A DNA stretch of 64,000 nt from Basidiobolus meristosporus CBS 931.73 (GCA_002104905.1 MCFE01000501.1:1-64000); one strand, 5' to 3'. Counted from the stretch's first letter, positions 1 through 12,621 are shown. The notes: a model not told the origin generated them from the sequence alone. Program-made: numbers and translations.

Positions 1-1450
1 ATGTATGGATACCACCAAAATCTGAAACGCTAAGTCTGAGGTGCTCAGTGCTTAACAATGGGCAACACAGTGACATTGCCAAGAGGAGTGACATTGTTAA
101 ACCTAGAGGACATTTACAGAAACAACCAAGGACCACCTACAAACAAGGAACTAGAAGAAGAACTCCCCAAACTATATGTGGACCCTGAACTACCGCCTGC
201 AATATGAGACAAGTACCCAGAAGGAATTCACCCACTTGCCCAAGTATTCACTAAGAACCAAGTAATTGGTCATATACCTGGGGTGTATCACCAAATCCAC
301 CTTGCCAACAAATACTGCATCAAGCAAAAAGCCTATAGGAACTTGAAAATTGACACAGGCTATATCAAAGAGATAATTGCAACTTTATTAAAAGACAACA
401 TCATTACAGAGAGCCAGTCTACATGGTCCTCCCCTGTAGTGATAATCCTAACAAAAGATGGAAATCAATGTTTTTGCATCAACTACTAAAAATGAGCACA
501 TTCACCTGGAAGGACATGTATCCACTACCGCAAATATACAACCTCTTATAGCTAAATACTTTAGCTCTCTTGACTTAGTCCCTGGGTATTGGCAAGTAGA
601 AGTAGCCCCAGCAGATTGACCCAAAACCACTTTTATAACATTGTTTGGATTATGGAAATGGAACCAACTACCCTTTGGCTTGTGCAATGCTCCTGTTACA
701 TTCCAAAGGATGATCAAAAAGGTGCTAGTAAATTTACAGTGGGAATGTGCTCTTGTGTATCTAGACAACATCACAATCTATTCCTCCAATGTAGAAGAAC
801 ATATACACAATGAGCAATGTATCCTGACAGCCCTCCTTGAGAACCAACTCAAACTTCATTCCAACAAGTGTCATTTCCTGTATACAAAATTATTGTTCCT
901 AGGCCACAAGATCTTGGCAGATGGGATATACCCATTTACTTCACTCCTGATAGCCATTCAAGATACACCCACACAAAAGAATATCAATGCAGTGTTGTGA
1001 TTTCTAGGATTAGCCAGCTACTATTGCTGCTTTGTCAATAACTTTGCAACAATAGCAGCCCCCCTGTACAAATTGACGCAAAAAGGCCAGTGTTTTGTTT
1101 GGTTGGAGCCCAAAAAGAGAGCATTTGATCTGCTGAAACATTCCTTGACATCAAAGCCAGTGTTATGTTTTCCTAATTGGGATGCAAGATTTTTTATAAC
1201 TGCAATGGAAGTCTCACTGGTATAGGTGCTGCATGGGACAATACCACCAACCCAGCAAATTCCACCCAATTGGTTATGTGAGCCATTTGCTAAACAAGCA
1301 CAAATGTCACTACCCTGTTACCAAGTTAGAATGTCTGGCTGTTGTCTATTCAATTAAACAATTCCATATGTACATACATGATTGCCAATTTACAATAGTA
1401 ATGAACTGCAGTGCTCTGGTCTGGCCAATGAAAACTATAGACTTTACCGG
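1..1450 (+). mobile_element. Old Gypsy (Ty3-type) element, first pol segment: reverse transcriptase to RNase H, decayed
   Basis: This is the oldest element in the left-hand nest. In broken frames it encodes the reverse transcriptase: an entry region with SSPVVIILTKDG near 430-465, then ALVYLDNITIYSS near 750-785, which is the catalytic YxDD box with the last Asp changed to Asn. It continues into an RNase H tether (NCSALVWPMKTIDFTG, 1,400-1,450). Many stops and frame changes show that it is dead. It is cut at 1,450 by LTR-B, resumes at 2,255, is cut again by Gyp-A at 2,744, and resumes at 9,901. Its left end lies outside the window. Confidence 0.85.
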
Positions 1451-2254
1451 TGTGGTAGGGTAAACATACCTCCCACAGACAAGTTTATTCATATAGTCAT
1501 TATGATATACTTATCCATATTTTATCTTATCAGTATTATCCCATTCTTCTTTTGCCCATATTATCAGTATTAATCCCATATGATGTTTACCCTGATTAGT
1601 TATTAGCATTAGTTATCCCAGATGTTATTCAGCTTTGTGATCAGTAGATGTATCTATATAAGGCATGTATCCGCGTCAGTACCCGTGACACATGACCTAG
1701 GTCTGTGTTACCATCCCTACCATTTCAATACCATACATGGTATTTCTATGTTGCACAGGTTTCAGACTACTGATTCCTGATTGGTTGAGAGTGCTGTGCC
1801 TTTTAGAACCTTCCAGGACATTCTTGGCATATTTTTAGCTCATAGTGATGTCATCAAGAATTCCACTGATACCTAGAATCTTCTAGAACCTTGTCATTAG
1901 TAATCTCTTGGCAATCAGGAAAAGTATTTAAGGGAAAGCAATCCCTCATCAATAAATCATCCCTTCTATCAGTAACACTTCTCCCTTATTGATTAGCAGT
2001 TGATCACTGCACCTGCCTTCAACAGTACATCTCAGACCTGCCATCAAGGAGCTTTTCAAGGTAGTGCACAAGACACACAGAGGCCTTTGGAGACACTTGG
2101 AGCACCTAGGAAGCTAGAGAAGCAGGAGCTTTTACCATAGTGACATATTGACAAAGACACCAGCAGTTTAGACACAGAGGTTATCGCACCCATCAGACAC
2201 CTCACACACCTTGAGTTGTGTAGCTTCTCCCAGGAGTACCTCTACACCACCACA
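1451..2254 (+). repeat. Solo LTR, family LTR-B (804 bp)
   Basis: The repeat begins TGTGGTAGGG and ends CCACCACA, so its ends are inverted TGTGG/CCACA. The flanking pol coding continues on the far side, so this is an insertion into the old Gypsy element. The 4 bases before it are CCGG and the 4 after are CCAG, which fits a 4-bp target duplication with one G-to-A change. It has TATA-like motifs (ctatataagg near 1,655). A - strand fragment of the same LTR lies at 26,300-26,447. No internal region remains, so it arose by LTR-LTR recombination. Confidence 0.8.
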
Positions 2255-2740
2255 CCAGTTGACTAGCACATTGGGCCCTCCAACTAGAAGAATAAAGCTT
2301 CAAATAATTCATTGCAATGGCAAGAAACAACAGGATGCTGACTTCCTCAGTTGCTATCCTGTTTGCCAAGTATGCATCAGCAATGACTACAAGGACATAA
2401 TCTGCTTTAAAAGAAGAGGGAAGTACCCCAAACACATTGTTACAAACAAGCAGAAGAGAGACTTTCAAAGAAAATGGTGTCAGTACAAAGCACAAGAAAA
2501 CCAATTATGGTTCCTCCAAGGACAGCTCAGAGCTGAGGTACCCTCAGCAACTGCCTTCAAAGAAATAATACAAGAAAGACATATGTCAGTAGGACACGCT
2601 AATCCCCTGATGACGTATAAGATGTTAAGAAAGACATTTTACTGAAGAAAAATAATGACTAACATCATGAATATGTTACACAGATGTTCCACCTGCAAAA
2701 GATCAACCAGAGATAGAAGATAGAGACAACCACACCAATA
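2255..2740 (+). mobile_element. Old Gypsy element, second pol segment: end of RNase H and integrase zinc finger
   Basis: Reading resumes with the end of RNase H and the linker (IHCNGKKQQDADFLS near 2,307-2,350). A decayed HHCC integrase zinc-binding region follows: HMSVGHANPLMTYKMLRKTF at 2,580-2,640, then CSTCK near 2,685. There is a stop at 2,643. The segment ends at the CCGC target duplication of Gyp-A. Confidence 0.8.
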
Positions 2741-2744
2741 CCGC

Positions 2745-3809
2745 TGTAGCGGGGTGACAGTGACACCCACTGACAGATGTGCTCATTCCCTTATTTTCTA
2801 CTTCCCTACATCTCTACTACACTTATTTTAGTTTTGTCCCATTTGTCTTACCCAATCAGTACTATCCCATAAGCCGGTTGACTATCACACCTGCTTACCT
2901 TATTGCATAAGTTACTCCTCACTTTGTGTAAGATTACTAGCTATAAGTGCTTCTATATAAGGCAAGTACCCACGCCAGTACCTGTGACACATGACCAACC
3001 TGTGTTACCATCATTTCCATACCATATATGGTATCCACATGTTACACAGGCTTCAGAATACTGATTCCTGATTGGTTGGATGTGCTGTGCCTCTTAGAAC
3101 CTTCCGGCACCTACTTAGAACATTCTTAGGTCATTCTGATGTCATTAAGATTTCTATTGATATCCAGAACCTTCTGGAACACCATGATTAGTAACCACTT
3201 AGCCAGTAAGAAAAGTATATAAGGGAGGCTATCCCTCAACAATAAATCATCATCCCTTTTATCAATATATCAACTTGTTGATTAGTGTGATCACTGCTAC
3301 CTGCTGCTACCTGAACTTCCAACCCCAGACCACATGACACTCCCAGGAAACCATGCTGACAGCCAACTGACCTTGGAGGCGCTACTTGTGAGGAATACTC
3401 AGAGTAGGTATCTTTTGTTATATTTGATTCTTTCCCAAGGTTGTTCTTGTACAGGCAAAGATACTTTTCTGTCTTTGTAACTATTGACCACAGCTACATT
3501 CTTATCAAGTCCCTGCTGGTGGAGTTTACAGTTGTTTTGACTTTGGAAGCTATAGTACATTGTCATCTCAAAGGATGCTGAACCCAGCACATACTTTTGT
3601 TAAGATGCCAACTAAGTTGGGGATTGTAGCTCAATAGTTTTCCCTTGACAAGCTTGTGGCTTTATTCCCCTTCACATTAGATTAGAGACAGAACCCAAGT
3701 ATTCCTAGCAGGCTTTTGCCAGAGGTTATTGCACCCAGTGAACACCCCACACACAAAACACTTGAGAAGTGTTGGATGTATCTCTCCCTTAGACTTATAC
3801 ACCACCACA
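2745..3809 (+). repeat. Gyp-A 5' LTR (LTR-A)
   Basis: It starts TGTAGCGGGG and ends CCACCACA. TATA-like motifs (tatataagg) lie near 2,953 and 3,216. The same repeat recurs complete at 8,832-9,896 and 22,079-23,137, and truncated on - at 17,212-17,914. Confidence 0.95.
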
Positions 3810-3811
3810 TA

Positions 3812-3830
3812 TTTGGCACCCAACATGGGG
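3812..3830 (+). other. Probable primer binding site of Gyp-A
   Basis: The stretch TTTGGCACCCAACATGGGG lies 2 nt past the end of the 5' LTR, where a tRNA-primed minus-strand site is expected. The TGGCACC...GGGG form is typical of Gypsy elements. I could not assign the tRNA species. Confidence 0.6.
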
Positions 3831-3949
3831 GGTTCATACAAGCTCCCTAGGACCCAACAAGATTTACCTGAAGATTTGAGCCGTTATCCACTTATTGAAA
3901 AGAGACTACCAATATTATCAAGACTACAACACCAACCTACCTGCCCAAA

Positions 3950-4574
3950 ATGAATTCAATGCCATTACCACTCTCACATGGAGCCCCACAGTTTGATGGA
4001 AAGAATGTGGAAAGCTTCATATTCAAATGGGAGAAGCTCTGCAAGATGTGCAGCCTAATTGAAAAAGAAATGGCTGAAGACTTCCCCTACTACTGCACCA
4101 ATGATATTACCACTAAGCTTCTCAGACAAGGAGACATTCTCACTGACTGGGCCTTAATGAAGACCTACCTACAGACCAAGTATGGTAGACCCCAGATATA
4201 CTATGGAATTGAAGACCTCAGACACTTTGGAAGAACTGGACTTTCCAAGCTACCACTTTCAACAATATGAAGATATGGCCAAGCTACTCCTAGAGTCCCA
4301 GGCTATAACTGAGTTTACCATGACACTTTACCTTGCACAAGGGCTTCCCCAGGACTTGGCAAGTAAAGTTGACTTACATGCAGCCAAGGATGACAAGTCT
4401 GGCACTCCTTGCTTTGCAGAGATGAAACATGTTCTCCTAGAGGCAAAGCAAACTTCTACCTTCATGAGACTCCTGACATCTAATCTGCCAGACCAGTCAA
4501 CCAAGGAGCCAAGGAGTGCTGCTGCTGACAATCAAACCTACACTTCCGACAGAATTGACCAACTTGCTGAATAG
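3950..4574 (+). pseudogene. Gyp-A gag (frameshifted)
   Basis: The region opens with MNSMPLPLSHGAPQFDG and continues (NVESFIFKWEKLC), the kind of retrotransposon capsid start seen in fungal Gypsy gags. The frame ending at 4,270 overlaps a second frame (4,182-4,574), so one frameshift near 4,200-4,260 breaks the gene, followed by a stop at 4,572. Further gag-like sequence runs on in pieces to about 5,018. No zinc knuckle was seen. It was the structural protein of the particle and is inactive in this copy. Confidence 0.75.
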
Positions 4575-5018
4575 CTACAAAAGCTAGCCCTCAAGATTAA
4601 TGGCTCAGCTGAGGTTGCTACTGAGGGCCAAAGACCTTTGCCCAGGCACTGCATCTGGTGTTACTCTACTCAGCATGCCAGATGAGAATGCTCAGAGCTT
4701 AGTCAGCTACTCAGAGAAGGAGCAGTATAGTTTGATACTGATGGAATGCTTGCTGACAAGGAAGGAAGAAGAATTCCCACTAATTTCTGAAGAGGAGGGA
4801 TGAGAGCCCTTTTCCAGAAATCTGACTCAGCAACAAGAAAGATTACTGTTGATGCCCCTATTGGGACTCATAAAGTGAATCCAAGCAGCCCTGACAACAG
4901 ACAATACAAAGTGGATGCCTTTGCTGCCAAAAGACATCTCCCTGAAGAACCTGCCAAACCCATCCTTAGAAGACCATAATTTGAAGAGCCTGAAGTTGTT
5001 ATTGACAAGAGGCCTAGT

Positions 5019-5897
5019 ATGCTGCCCACCCAAGATCCATTGCCTCACTTTCAGATGACTTCAAAGATAGCAAGCTACTCAAGCCCTCAACTGATCACTG
5101 AGAAGCTGCTGAAGCAGAACCTCACTTTGCTGGTTGGAGAAATCATGAGTGTATCCACATCTATTAGGAAGACCTTTGATGAGCAGCTCAGAACAAGACA
5201 ACAAGCTGTTGAACATATGGACACCCATATAATTCAGACAAACCATGAAGACCACCTAAAAGACAACAACACTACTGAATATAAGACCTTTTACTCAGTT
5301 GCAACTGCTGTGGTGAAAGGGTATATATATGATGACCCTGTTGACTGGCATATTGACAGTGGCTCAGAGATTTGTGCTATGCCACTAGACTTCTGGAAGA
5401 CACTTAGAAGCAAGGAGCTACTACCTGTTGATAGAGATATTGGATGGAACATGACTGATGCAAACTCAGGATCTAGTCCACTCTACAGTGTAGTGGACAA
5501 ATTCCCTATTGAGGTACAAGGAATCAAGGTCTGGCTTCCCCTCTTCATCTGCCAGAAGGCAAACTTTGACCTTCTGCTTGGTAGACCATGGGAAACCAGT
5601 ACTAAGCCTACAACCACCAACTATTGCAATGGGTTAGTATGGTACACCATACAAGGATCCAACCCAGGACTACAGTCAATCTTCTGTGGTGTAACACCCA
5701 ACAATAAGAGGACACATACTGCTTGCCAGAAGACACATCTTGCTATGGAAGAAGATGAGGAGCCTGGCAATATACACCCCAACATTTGGAGCTGCTCATT
5801 AGGTATACAGGAGCAGACAGCTATGGTTTGGACTAAATACAAGACAGTAGAACAGAAGATTAGACCATCACTTACCCCTTTGACTGATGGATCTTGA
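5019..5897 (+). pseudogene. Gyp-A aspartic protease region
   Basis: This 292-codon open stretch contains WHIDSGSEICAMPL (about 5,345-5,390), where DSGS is the catalytic loop of a retroviral-type aspartic protease. LLLGRPWE (about 5,570-5,592) matches the second conserved ILGRPW motif. A stop at 5,895 separates it from the reverse transcriptase frame. Confidence 0.8.
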
Positions 5898-5939
5898 CCT
5901 GCTGATTACATTAGACTACCAGAAGAAACACCAGAAAAT

Positions 5940-6860
5940 ATGCAACTTAGACCTGAGAGACTTAATCAACCTATCATTGGTGATGGAAACCTTACACCAG
6001 AGGAGATACTACTATTTGAAGAAACCTTGAAAAGGCATGATAAGGTTTTCTCATATGACAACAAGGAGATGTGGCTCTTAAAGACATTGGTTGAAAAACC
6101 CATCAAGATTCATACAGTGCCCCACACACCCTGGTCATTTAAGCCTTACCCACTGCCCAGAGGACTCCAAGCTGATGTGCATGACCTACTCAAGAAGAAG
6201 ATAGAAGCTGGTATCCTAGAACCTTGCCATGGACCCTATGCTAACAGATGGTTTGTGACCAAAAAGAAGAATGGAAAGCTCCAATTCATTCAAGACATGC
6301 AACCTGCAAATGCTGTCACTATCAGAGAAGCTGCTATACCTCCATCTATTGATGACTTTGCAGAAAGCTTTAGTGGTCACTCCATCTATTCAACAAACAA
6401 TCTCTACTCAGGATATGACCAGATCCCCCTTGATGAGACATCAAGAGATATGTTTGCACTACAGACACCATTTGGACTTTTAAGGATGACAAGACTCAGC
6501 CAAGGGGCTACAAACTCCGTGGCTCAGTTTCAGAGATGCATGGTGAGTGTGCTATACCAGTTTATACCTGAGAAACTTGCTGTCTTTGTTGATGACATAG
6601 GCATCAAAGGACCAAAAACCTGGGACACCATTGAAGTCATGCCTGGAGTAAGAAAGTTTGTCTATGATCATATTTCAGACAATGATCCCATATTAGGAGC
6701 CATAGAAGAAGCTGGACTCACCATCAGTGGTGAGAAAAGCAGCTTTGGTGTATCAGAGATATCCATTGTTGGACAAAAATGCAACACCTTTGGGTGTTCA
6801 CCTGGAGACTCCAAGACACAAAAGATATACAACTGGCCTACCCCCACAAATCTAACATAA
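5940..6860 (+). pseudogene. Gyp-A reverse transcriptase
   Basis: Motifs in order are RWFVTKKKNGKLQFIQDMQ (fingers), YSGYDQIPLDE (motif A region, with the catalytic Asp in GYDQ), SQGATNSVAQFQ (motif B) and LAVFVDDIGIKG (motif C, FVDD). The frame stops at 6,858 (TAA) just before the RNase H tether. A functional polyprotein would need to read across this point. The enzyme copied the element RNA into DNA in the virus-like particle. Confidence 0.9.
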
Positions 6861-6872
6861 GCTTGTGGCTTT

Positions 6873-8048
6873 GTGGCAGCTTGTGGGTTCTTTAGGATCT
6901 GGATCCCAAGATTTTCTGAGATAGCAGAACCAATCTACCAACTACAGAGAAAGAATACCCCATTTATCTGGGGAGAAGAGCAAGAAGAAGCCATGCAATT
7001 ACTGAAAGAGGCCTTAGTATCTCCACCAGTTCTAAGACCTCTTGACTATCAAAACATTGAATGCCCACCTATTTTGACAGTGGATGCAAGCCCTATAGGA
7101 GCTGGAGCACTACTTGGACAAGATGATGAAGATGGCAACTGCTATGCCTGCAGATATGAGAGCTGCCTATTCTCTCCTAGAGAGCAAAGGTACTCACAGA
7201 TTAAGAGAGAGCTACTGGGAGTTGTGAAGATGCTGAGGAAGCTGAAGTCACAACTCTACATGACACATTGTATCCTGGAGACAGATGCCAAGTCACTTTT
7301 AGGAATGATCAACAAGCCTGACCTACCTGATGATGCCACAAACCAATGGATGGCATGGCTGAAAATGTTTGACTTTGAGGTCAAACATATCCCTGGCAAG
7401 ACAAATGTTGTGGCTGATGCACTCTCCAGGAAGGGACCACAATTATTTGAAGACTTGGACCCTCACTTTGATGATATTATTGATGCAGAGATCCAACAGA
7501 TTGCCATCAAAGACCAAGAGAGAACTACCTGGAGTCTGATCAAGGAATATCTAAGGACACTTCAGAAACCTAGTTGGATGGAAATTCAGGAGTTTAGAAA
7601 ACTCAGGAAGAAGGCACACCACTACTATCTTAAAGATGATCTTCTCTTTAAGCAAGTGAAGCCTGGACTTATGCCAAGAAGAGTAGTCACTACCCCTCAA
7701 GAGCAACTAAACATCATGACAAGTATCCACCTAGGAGAACCAGGAGGACATAGAGGACAAGAAGCCCCCTACAATACCACAGCTCAGAGGTACTACTGGG
7801 AAAACATGTACCATGATATCCAACACTTTGTTGAGTCATGTGTAGCCTGCCAGAAGAGATCCTCCCAGCATTATGAAGAACCACTGCATCCTACTTACAC
7901 AATCTGTCTATGGCAAAAGGTTGGTATTGACCTTGTCCACATGCCAACAGCTGGATCAAAAAAGTACCTGATTGTTACTAGAAATGACCTTAGTGGATGG
8001 GCAGAGGCTCAAGCCTTGCCCAACAACAAGAGCCATACCATATGGTGA
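6873..8048 (+). pseudogene. Gyp-A RNase H and integrase N-terminal part
   Basis: TVDASPIGAGALLGQDD (about 7,078-7,130) is the RNase H start and AKSLLGMINK follows. An integrase HHCC zinc finger comes next: HLGEPGGHRG (about 7,730-7,760) with CVACQKRS (about 7,840-7,865). The integrase core begins with VGIDLVHMP, containing the first catalytic Asp. The frame is broken by TGA at 8,046. Confidence 0.9.
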
Positions 8049-8138
8049 TTTATACTTGAAGACATCATCTGCAGATTTGACTGCATCCAATAGTTTGTTG
8101 CTGTCCAAGGAGAGATGACTTCCCAAATGATCTAGGAG

Positions 8139-8792
8139 TTGTGCTCAAAGTACAAGATACACATTGCTTTTACAACAGCTTACCACCCTCAAGCCAATGG
8201 AATGATAGAGAGAGGACATGGACCATTGGTGAACTCTCTTGTCAAGGCCTGTGAGAATAACACAACACTGTGGCCACAACAATTACATCTTGCACTCTGG
8301 GCAGATAGAATTACTTCCAAGAGAACAACTGGATTATTGCCATTCAAACTACTCTATGGACATGACTGCAAACTACCAGTTGAGTTAAACACAGTCACTT
8401 GGAGCTCATTGAATTGGAGATCCAATATGCAGACTGAAGACCTCCTTGCAAGTTGCATACAGCAACATGATCACCATGACTTGAATATCAGCAGAGCTGC
8501 TGAACAACTTAAGGATACATGATTGAAGGACAAGGTGTCCTTTGACAAATCACACCCAACAAGACCAAAACCACTATCACTAGGAGACCCAGTATTACTC
8601 TATGATTCTACCTTGGACAAGCAATGGAGTTGGAAGCTTGACAACAAATGGACTGGTCCCTACCTCATTTCCAAAGTAATTGGAAATGGAAGTTATTACA
8701 TATCTGAGCTTGACAACACCCAGTTGAGAGCACCACTTGCTGGAAACCAACTTAAGTTATTCAAGCATAGGAATTTTGCACATCAAGATTAG
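8139..8792 (+). pseudogene. Gyp-A integrase C-terminal part with GPY/F motif
   Basis: AYHPQANGMIERGHGPL (about 8,178-8,228) carries the catalytic Glu of the DDE triad. A TGA at 8,520 breaks the frame. WTGPYLISKVIGNGSYYI (about 8,650-8,705) is the GPY/F module. No chromodomain follows before the stop at 8,790. The polypurine tract (gagaggggggtgga) then leads into the 3' LTR. Confidence 0.85.
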
Positions 8793-8831
8793 TTTGCTTT
8801 GACCCAAGTTCAAAGCTGAGAGGGGGGTGGA

Positions 8832-9896
8832 TGTCGTGGGGTGACAGTGACACCCACTGACAGATGTGCTCATTCCCTTATTTTCTACTTCCCTACATCT
8901 CTACTACACTTGATTTAGTTTTATCCCATTTGTCTTACCCAATCAGTACTATCCCATAAGCCGGTTGACTATCACACCTGCTTACCTTATTGCATAAGTT
9001 ACTCCTCACTTTGTGTAAGATTACTAGCTATAAGTGCTTCTATATAAGGCAAGTACCCACGCCAGTACCTGTGACACATGACCAACCTGTGTTACCATCA
9101 TTTCCATACCATATATGGTATCCACATGTTACACAGGCTTCAGAATACTGATTCCTGATTGGTTGGATGTGCTGTGCCTCTTAGAACCTTCCGGCACCTA
9201 CTTAGAACATTCTTAGGTCATTCTGATGTCATTAAGATTTCTATTGATATCCAGAACCTTCTGGAACACCATGATTAGTAACCACTTAGCCAGTAAGAAA
9301 AGTATATAAGGGAGGCTATCCCTCAACAATAAATCATCATCCCTTTTATCAATATATCAACTTGTTGATTAGTGTGATCACTGCTACCTGCTGCTACCTG
9401 AACTTCCAACCCCAGACCACATGACACTCCCAGGAAACCATGCTGACAGCCAACTGACCTTGGAGGCGCTACTTGTGAGGAATACTCAGAGTAGGTATCT
9501 TTTGTTATATTTGATTCTTTCCCAAGTTTGTTCTTGTACAGGCAAAGATACTTTTCTGTCTTTGTAACTATTGACCACAGCTGCATTCTTATCAAGTCCC
9601 TGCTGGTGGAGTTTACAGTTGTTTTGACTTTGGAAGCTTTAGTACATTGTCATCTCAAAGGATGCTGAGCCCAGCACATACTTTTGTTAAGATGCCAACT
9701 AAGTTGGGGATTGCAGCTCAATAGTTTTCCCTTGACAAGCTTGTGGCTTTATTCCCCTTCACATTAGATTAGAGACAGAACCCAAGTATTCCTAGCAGGC
9801 TTTTGCTAGAGGTTATTGCACCCAGTGAGCACCCCACACACAAAACACTTGAGAAGTGTTGGATGTATCTCTCCCTTGGACTTATACACCACCACA
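8832..9896 (+). repeat. Gyp-A 3' LTR (LTR-A)
   Basis: This is the same 1,065-bp repeat as 2,745-3,809 with about a dozen substitutions, mostly transitions. The purine-rich tract at 8,815-8,831 is the plus-strand primer. The last bases CCACCACA are followed by the CCGC target duplication. Confidence 0.95.
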
Positions 9897-9900
9897 CCGC

Positions 9901-10742
9901 TTGACCTACCCTTCCACCAGGTAGGGATTGACTTTGTTGGCCCCTTCACAAAATCAAGGAAAGGAGAAAAATACATAATAATTGCTACTGATTATTCCCC
10001 AAAGTGGATAGAAACCCCAGCCATTCAAAATAAATATCAGAAGACAACCGCACAATTTATTGTAGAACACATCATCTGTTGGCACAGATATCCTCAGATA
10101 CTCCTGTCCAGCAATGGTGGTTCCATCTTGAATGACATCATGGCCCATTTGTGCAAAATGATGGGCATGAAACAGGTCTTCATGGCTGCATATCACCCCC
10201 AGACCAATGGATTAACCAAGAGGATGAGCCAGATGTGTTGCCACATGCTAGAGAAGCTTCACTGGGAACTTCCCCAGTTGTGGGCTGAGCTTCTCCCACT
10301 GACACTTCTAGCAATTTGTACAATACCAAATAAAAAGAAAGGTTTCTCCCTGTACAAAGCTCTTTATGGACAAAGGCCCAAGTGGTGTGAAGAAGCTGGA
10401 ATGACAACAAAAGGTGTCCCCTTGACAACACATCACAACTATGTAGAAAGGCTGATACACCATATTGCCCACCTATACATAAAAGTTTTTGAAAATGTTG
10501 ACAAGCACATTCCCCCTTCACCCAAAAATGAGAAACTAATGGGACAAAAGTGGAAACCAGGCAATAATGTGTAGTACAACTAAACCATTCCAGGCCTCAA
10601 GTTTTACCCACAATTTACACCCTGATGGATTGGCCCTTGCACTGTTATTAGTTTGGACCACAGGCCAAAGTACACCATCACCCTGAACAATAAGACAATC
10701 AGCAATTTAGTGCCAGCCCATCTGAAACCAAAGTGTGGTTAA
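9901..10742 (+). mobile_element. Old Gypsy element, third pol segment: integrase core and C-terminus
   Basis: The frame continues from 2,740 as PLDLPFHQVGIDFVGPF (catalytic Asp) and AYHPQTNGLTKRMSQ (catalytic Glu position changed to Lys). The last recognisable part is LNNKTISNLVPAHLKPK (about 10,683-10,738), a typical integrase end, with a stop at 10,740. There are frame breaks at 10,572 and elsewhere. Confidence 0.85.
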
Positions 10743-12290
10743 ACAATTATCAGGACAAGGATAGAGGAAGACACGGGATACATATAAAGTTTATTAGAGG
10801 AAATTTTAGTTGATATAGGTACAAATGACATGCATGAGGAGGTTTGCCTAAAAGGGGGAATAAAAGAACACATATGGAAAGCACCAGAGGAAACAGTTCA
10901 CCTGAAACTGGTGATACCCCTCCCACCAGCAAGAACCAAGATGATATCAAACACAAGACCAACCTGCAAGTGTTGAGAGATATGGTATGAGCACTACGTG
11001 CAACAAGAGCCACCTATGAAGAGTTGTTTGCTGGAGCAATCTTGTTGATACAAGACACCATCAGAGAGGGACAAGACAAGTTATCCACACCAATACAAAG
11101 TATGGAGATACTAACCAAAAAGACCTTGTACCACCTGAGAGGAGGTTCCTTGATCATTAAGGAGAAGGACACTGCACTGGTTCCTGTATCCATACTGGAC
11201 ACAGTCAGACAGAAGACGCAAGGAATCAACTGTTGCACCCTCACAAGGCCTTAAGAGCCCCCCTGTTTTGTTGCATACTTGCCATTAATAGGTACCATGG
11301 TTGTTGAGGTATATGCAGACCTGGTTCAAGCCACAAGAGCACCAGAAGTAGAACTCCCATTTGAAGGACTCCTCCAAGAAATTTGCAAACATCTCAAAAG
11401 GCATTTCCAAGAAGGAACTATCCTATAAAAGATACACAAACAGACTAAATACACTGGCCAGTTAACCCATGCAATCCACTGAGCTGCTGTGTTACAACTA
11501 TTACAGTGGTTTACCATAGGACAGCGCAGGAACCAGTACAAGGTCCAACTCTAAGAAGCCAAAGAAGCCACCATGGACTCTGTAGAGACCATGAGGAAAG
11601 TGCAAAAGCGCCTCAATTGTGCCACAATTTCTACAGACAAGCCACAATACATCTTGGAAGAAGCAACAACTTGTTATTGACAATGGGTGACTGCCAGCCA
11701 AGTGTATACCCTCTTCAAAAGGTCCCCCAACATCATATTGAGCACAACAATGGCAAGCCCTAACAACAAATGCAAGATAAAGAAGCAAGACATTATTGCA
11801 TTATTGCATCTCTTCTAGTTCTCCAACCCTCCTGGGGAACCTGCCCAGAACCCTATGGTATGCCAACTGTTTGGCTTTGTGAAAAACATCCCTTGAGCAA
11901 CACAAGCCACACCCCACTCTGCTGTCAAATGGTATCAGGTACTTGCCTGCAACCCCCTCACAAGTGACAATCAGAAATGGTACTATGGTGACTCCCCATG
12001 CTCTGTAAACAAAATCAACCCTGGAGAAGTAAGTTAGTCAAAGAACTTTGAGGACAAAGCTCCCTCTTAACCCCTGGGATATGTGAGTACTAAATGTGTT
12101 ACCCACACTTTGCCCAGGAGTTCTCCCCAGAGTCATACCTGAAGTCCCCCAGTACTGTGCCTATGATTCCCCTATGCATCCTCCCTCCTATTCCTGCCCT
12201 CATCTAGTTAGAACATCTACAATAATAGGAAGATGTTCACACCCCTATCTTATAGCACATTGTCTATGATCTCAGCCCCCCCAAGTGATA
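10743..12290 (+). pseudogene. Decayed reading frame(s) downstream of the old Gypsy pol, function unknown
   Basis: Between the pol end and the next element lies about 1.5 kb with broken but coherent + strand reading. One open stretch is 11,024-11,254 (FAGAILLIQDTIREGQD). Others are near 11,260-11,428, 11,560-11,760 and 11,770-12,030, the last with several Cys and Trp. It sits where some Gypsy elements carry a third gene. I see no clear signal peptide or membrane segment and no known domain, so I do not call it an envelope gene. It could also be a piece of another element. A (TA)n run occurs at about 12,291-12,305. Confidence 0.35.
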
Positions 12291-12621
12291 TATATATATA
12301 TATATCCAATTGAACAAAGTGAGGGAACAAGAAGATTTGGACAGAATAAACACAGGTCTTTATTACCTTGCTACCTTCTATTGGAAGCTATTCTGAACCA
12401 AGTGGTATTGGCTTGACCTACAAGCTCTCCCACTCACCAAGTACAGTCAGTAATAACCCACAGTGGGTACACCCACATATTCCATCTCATCTACCAGCAG
12501 GGTAACTCTGTTAATTCAATTTTTGATTCTATTGCTGGCTGCATTTTTGTAGTAAAGAACTTTGTCTCAGATACATTTTCTTAGCACATGTACATGACTG
12601 GTAGGTGTCTTCTAGTGCCTT

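Larger units (their letters stand above)
2745..9896 (+). mobile_element. Gyp-A: complete Gypsy LTR retrotransposon, 7,152 bp
   Basis: The element has two 1,065-bp LTRs (2,745-3,809 and 8,832-9,896), a primer binding site, gag, protease, reverse transcriptase, RNase H, integrase with a GPY/F motif, and a polypurine tract before the 3' LTR. It is flanked by CCGC at 2,741-2,744 and 9,897-9,900. Removing the element and one CCGC restores the integrase frame of the host element (coding for IPLDLPFHQVG). I count about a dozen LTR-LTR differences, or roughly 99% identity. Several in-frame stops and a gag frameshift make this copy non-autonomous. I counted no CpG between 4,921 and 5,400. Confidence 0.95.

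Noticed and set aside
10743-12290. Calling the post-pol sequence an envelope gene
   Set aside because: No signal peptide, membrane segment or known fusion motif could be supported in the decayed sequence.
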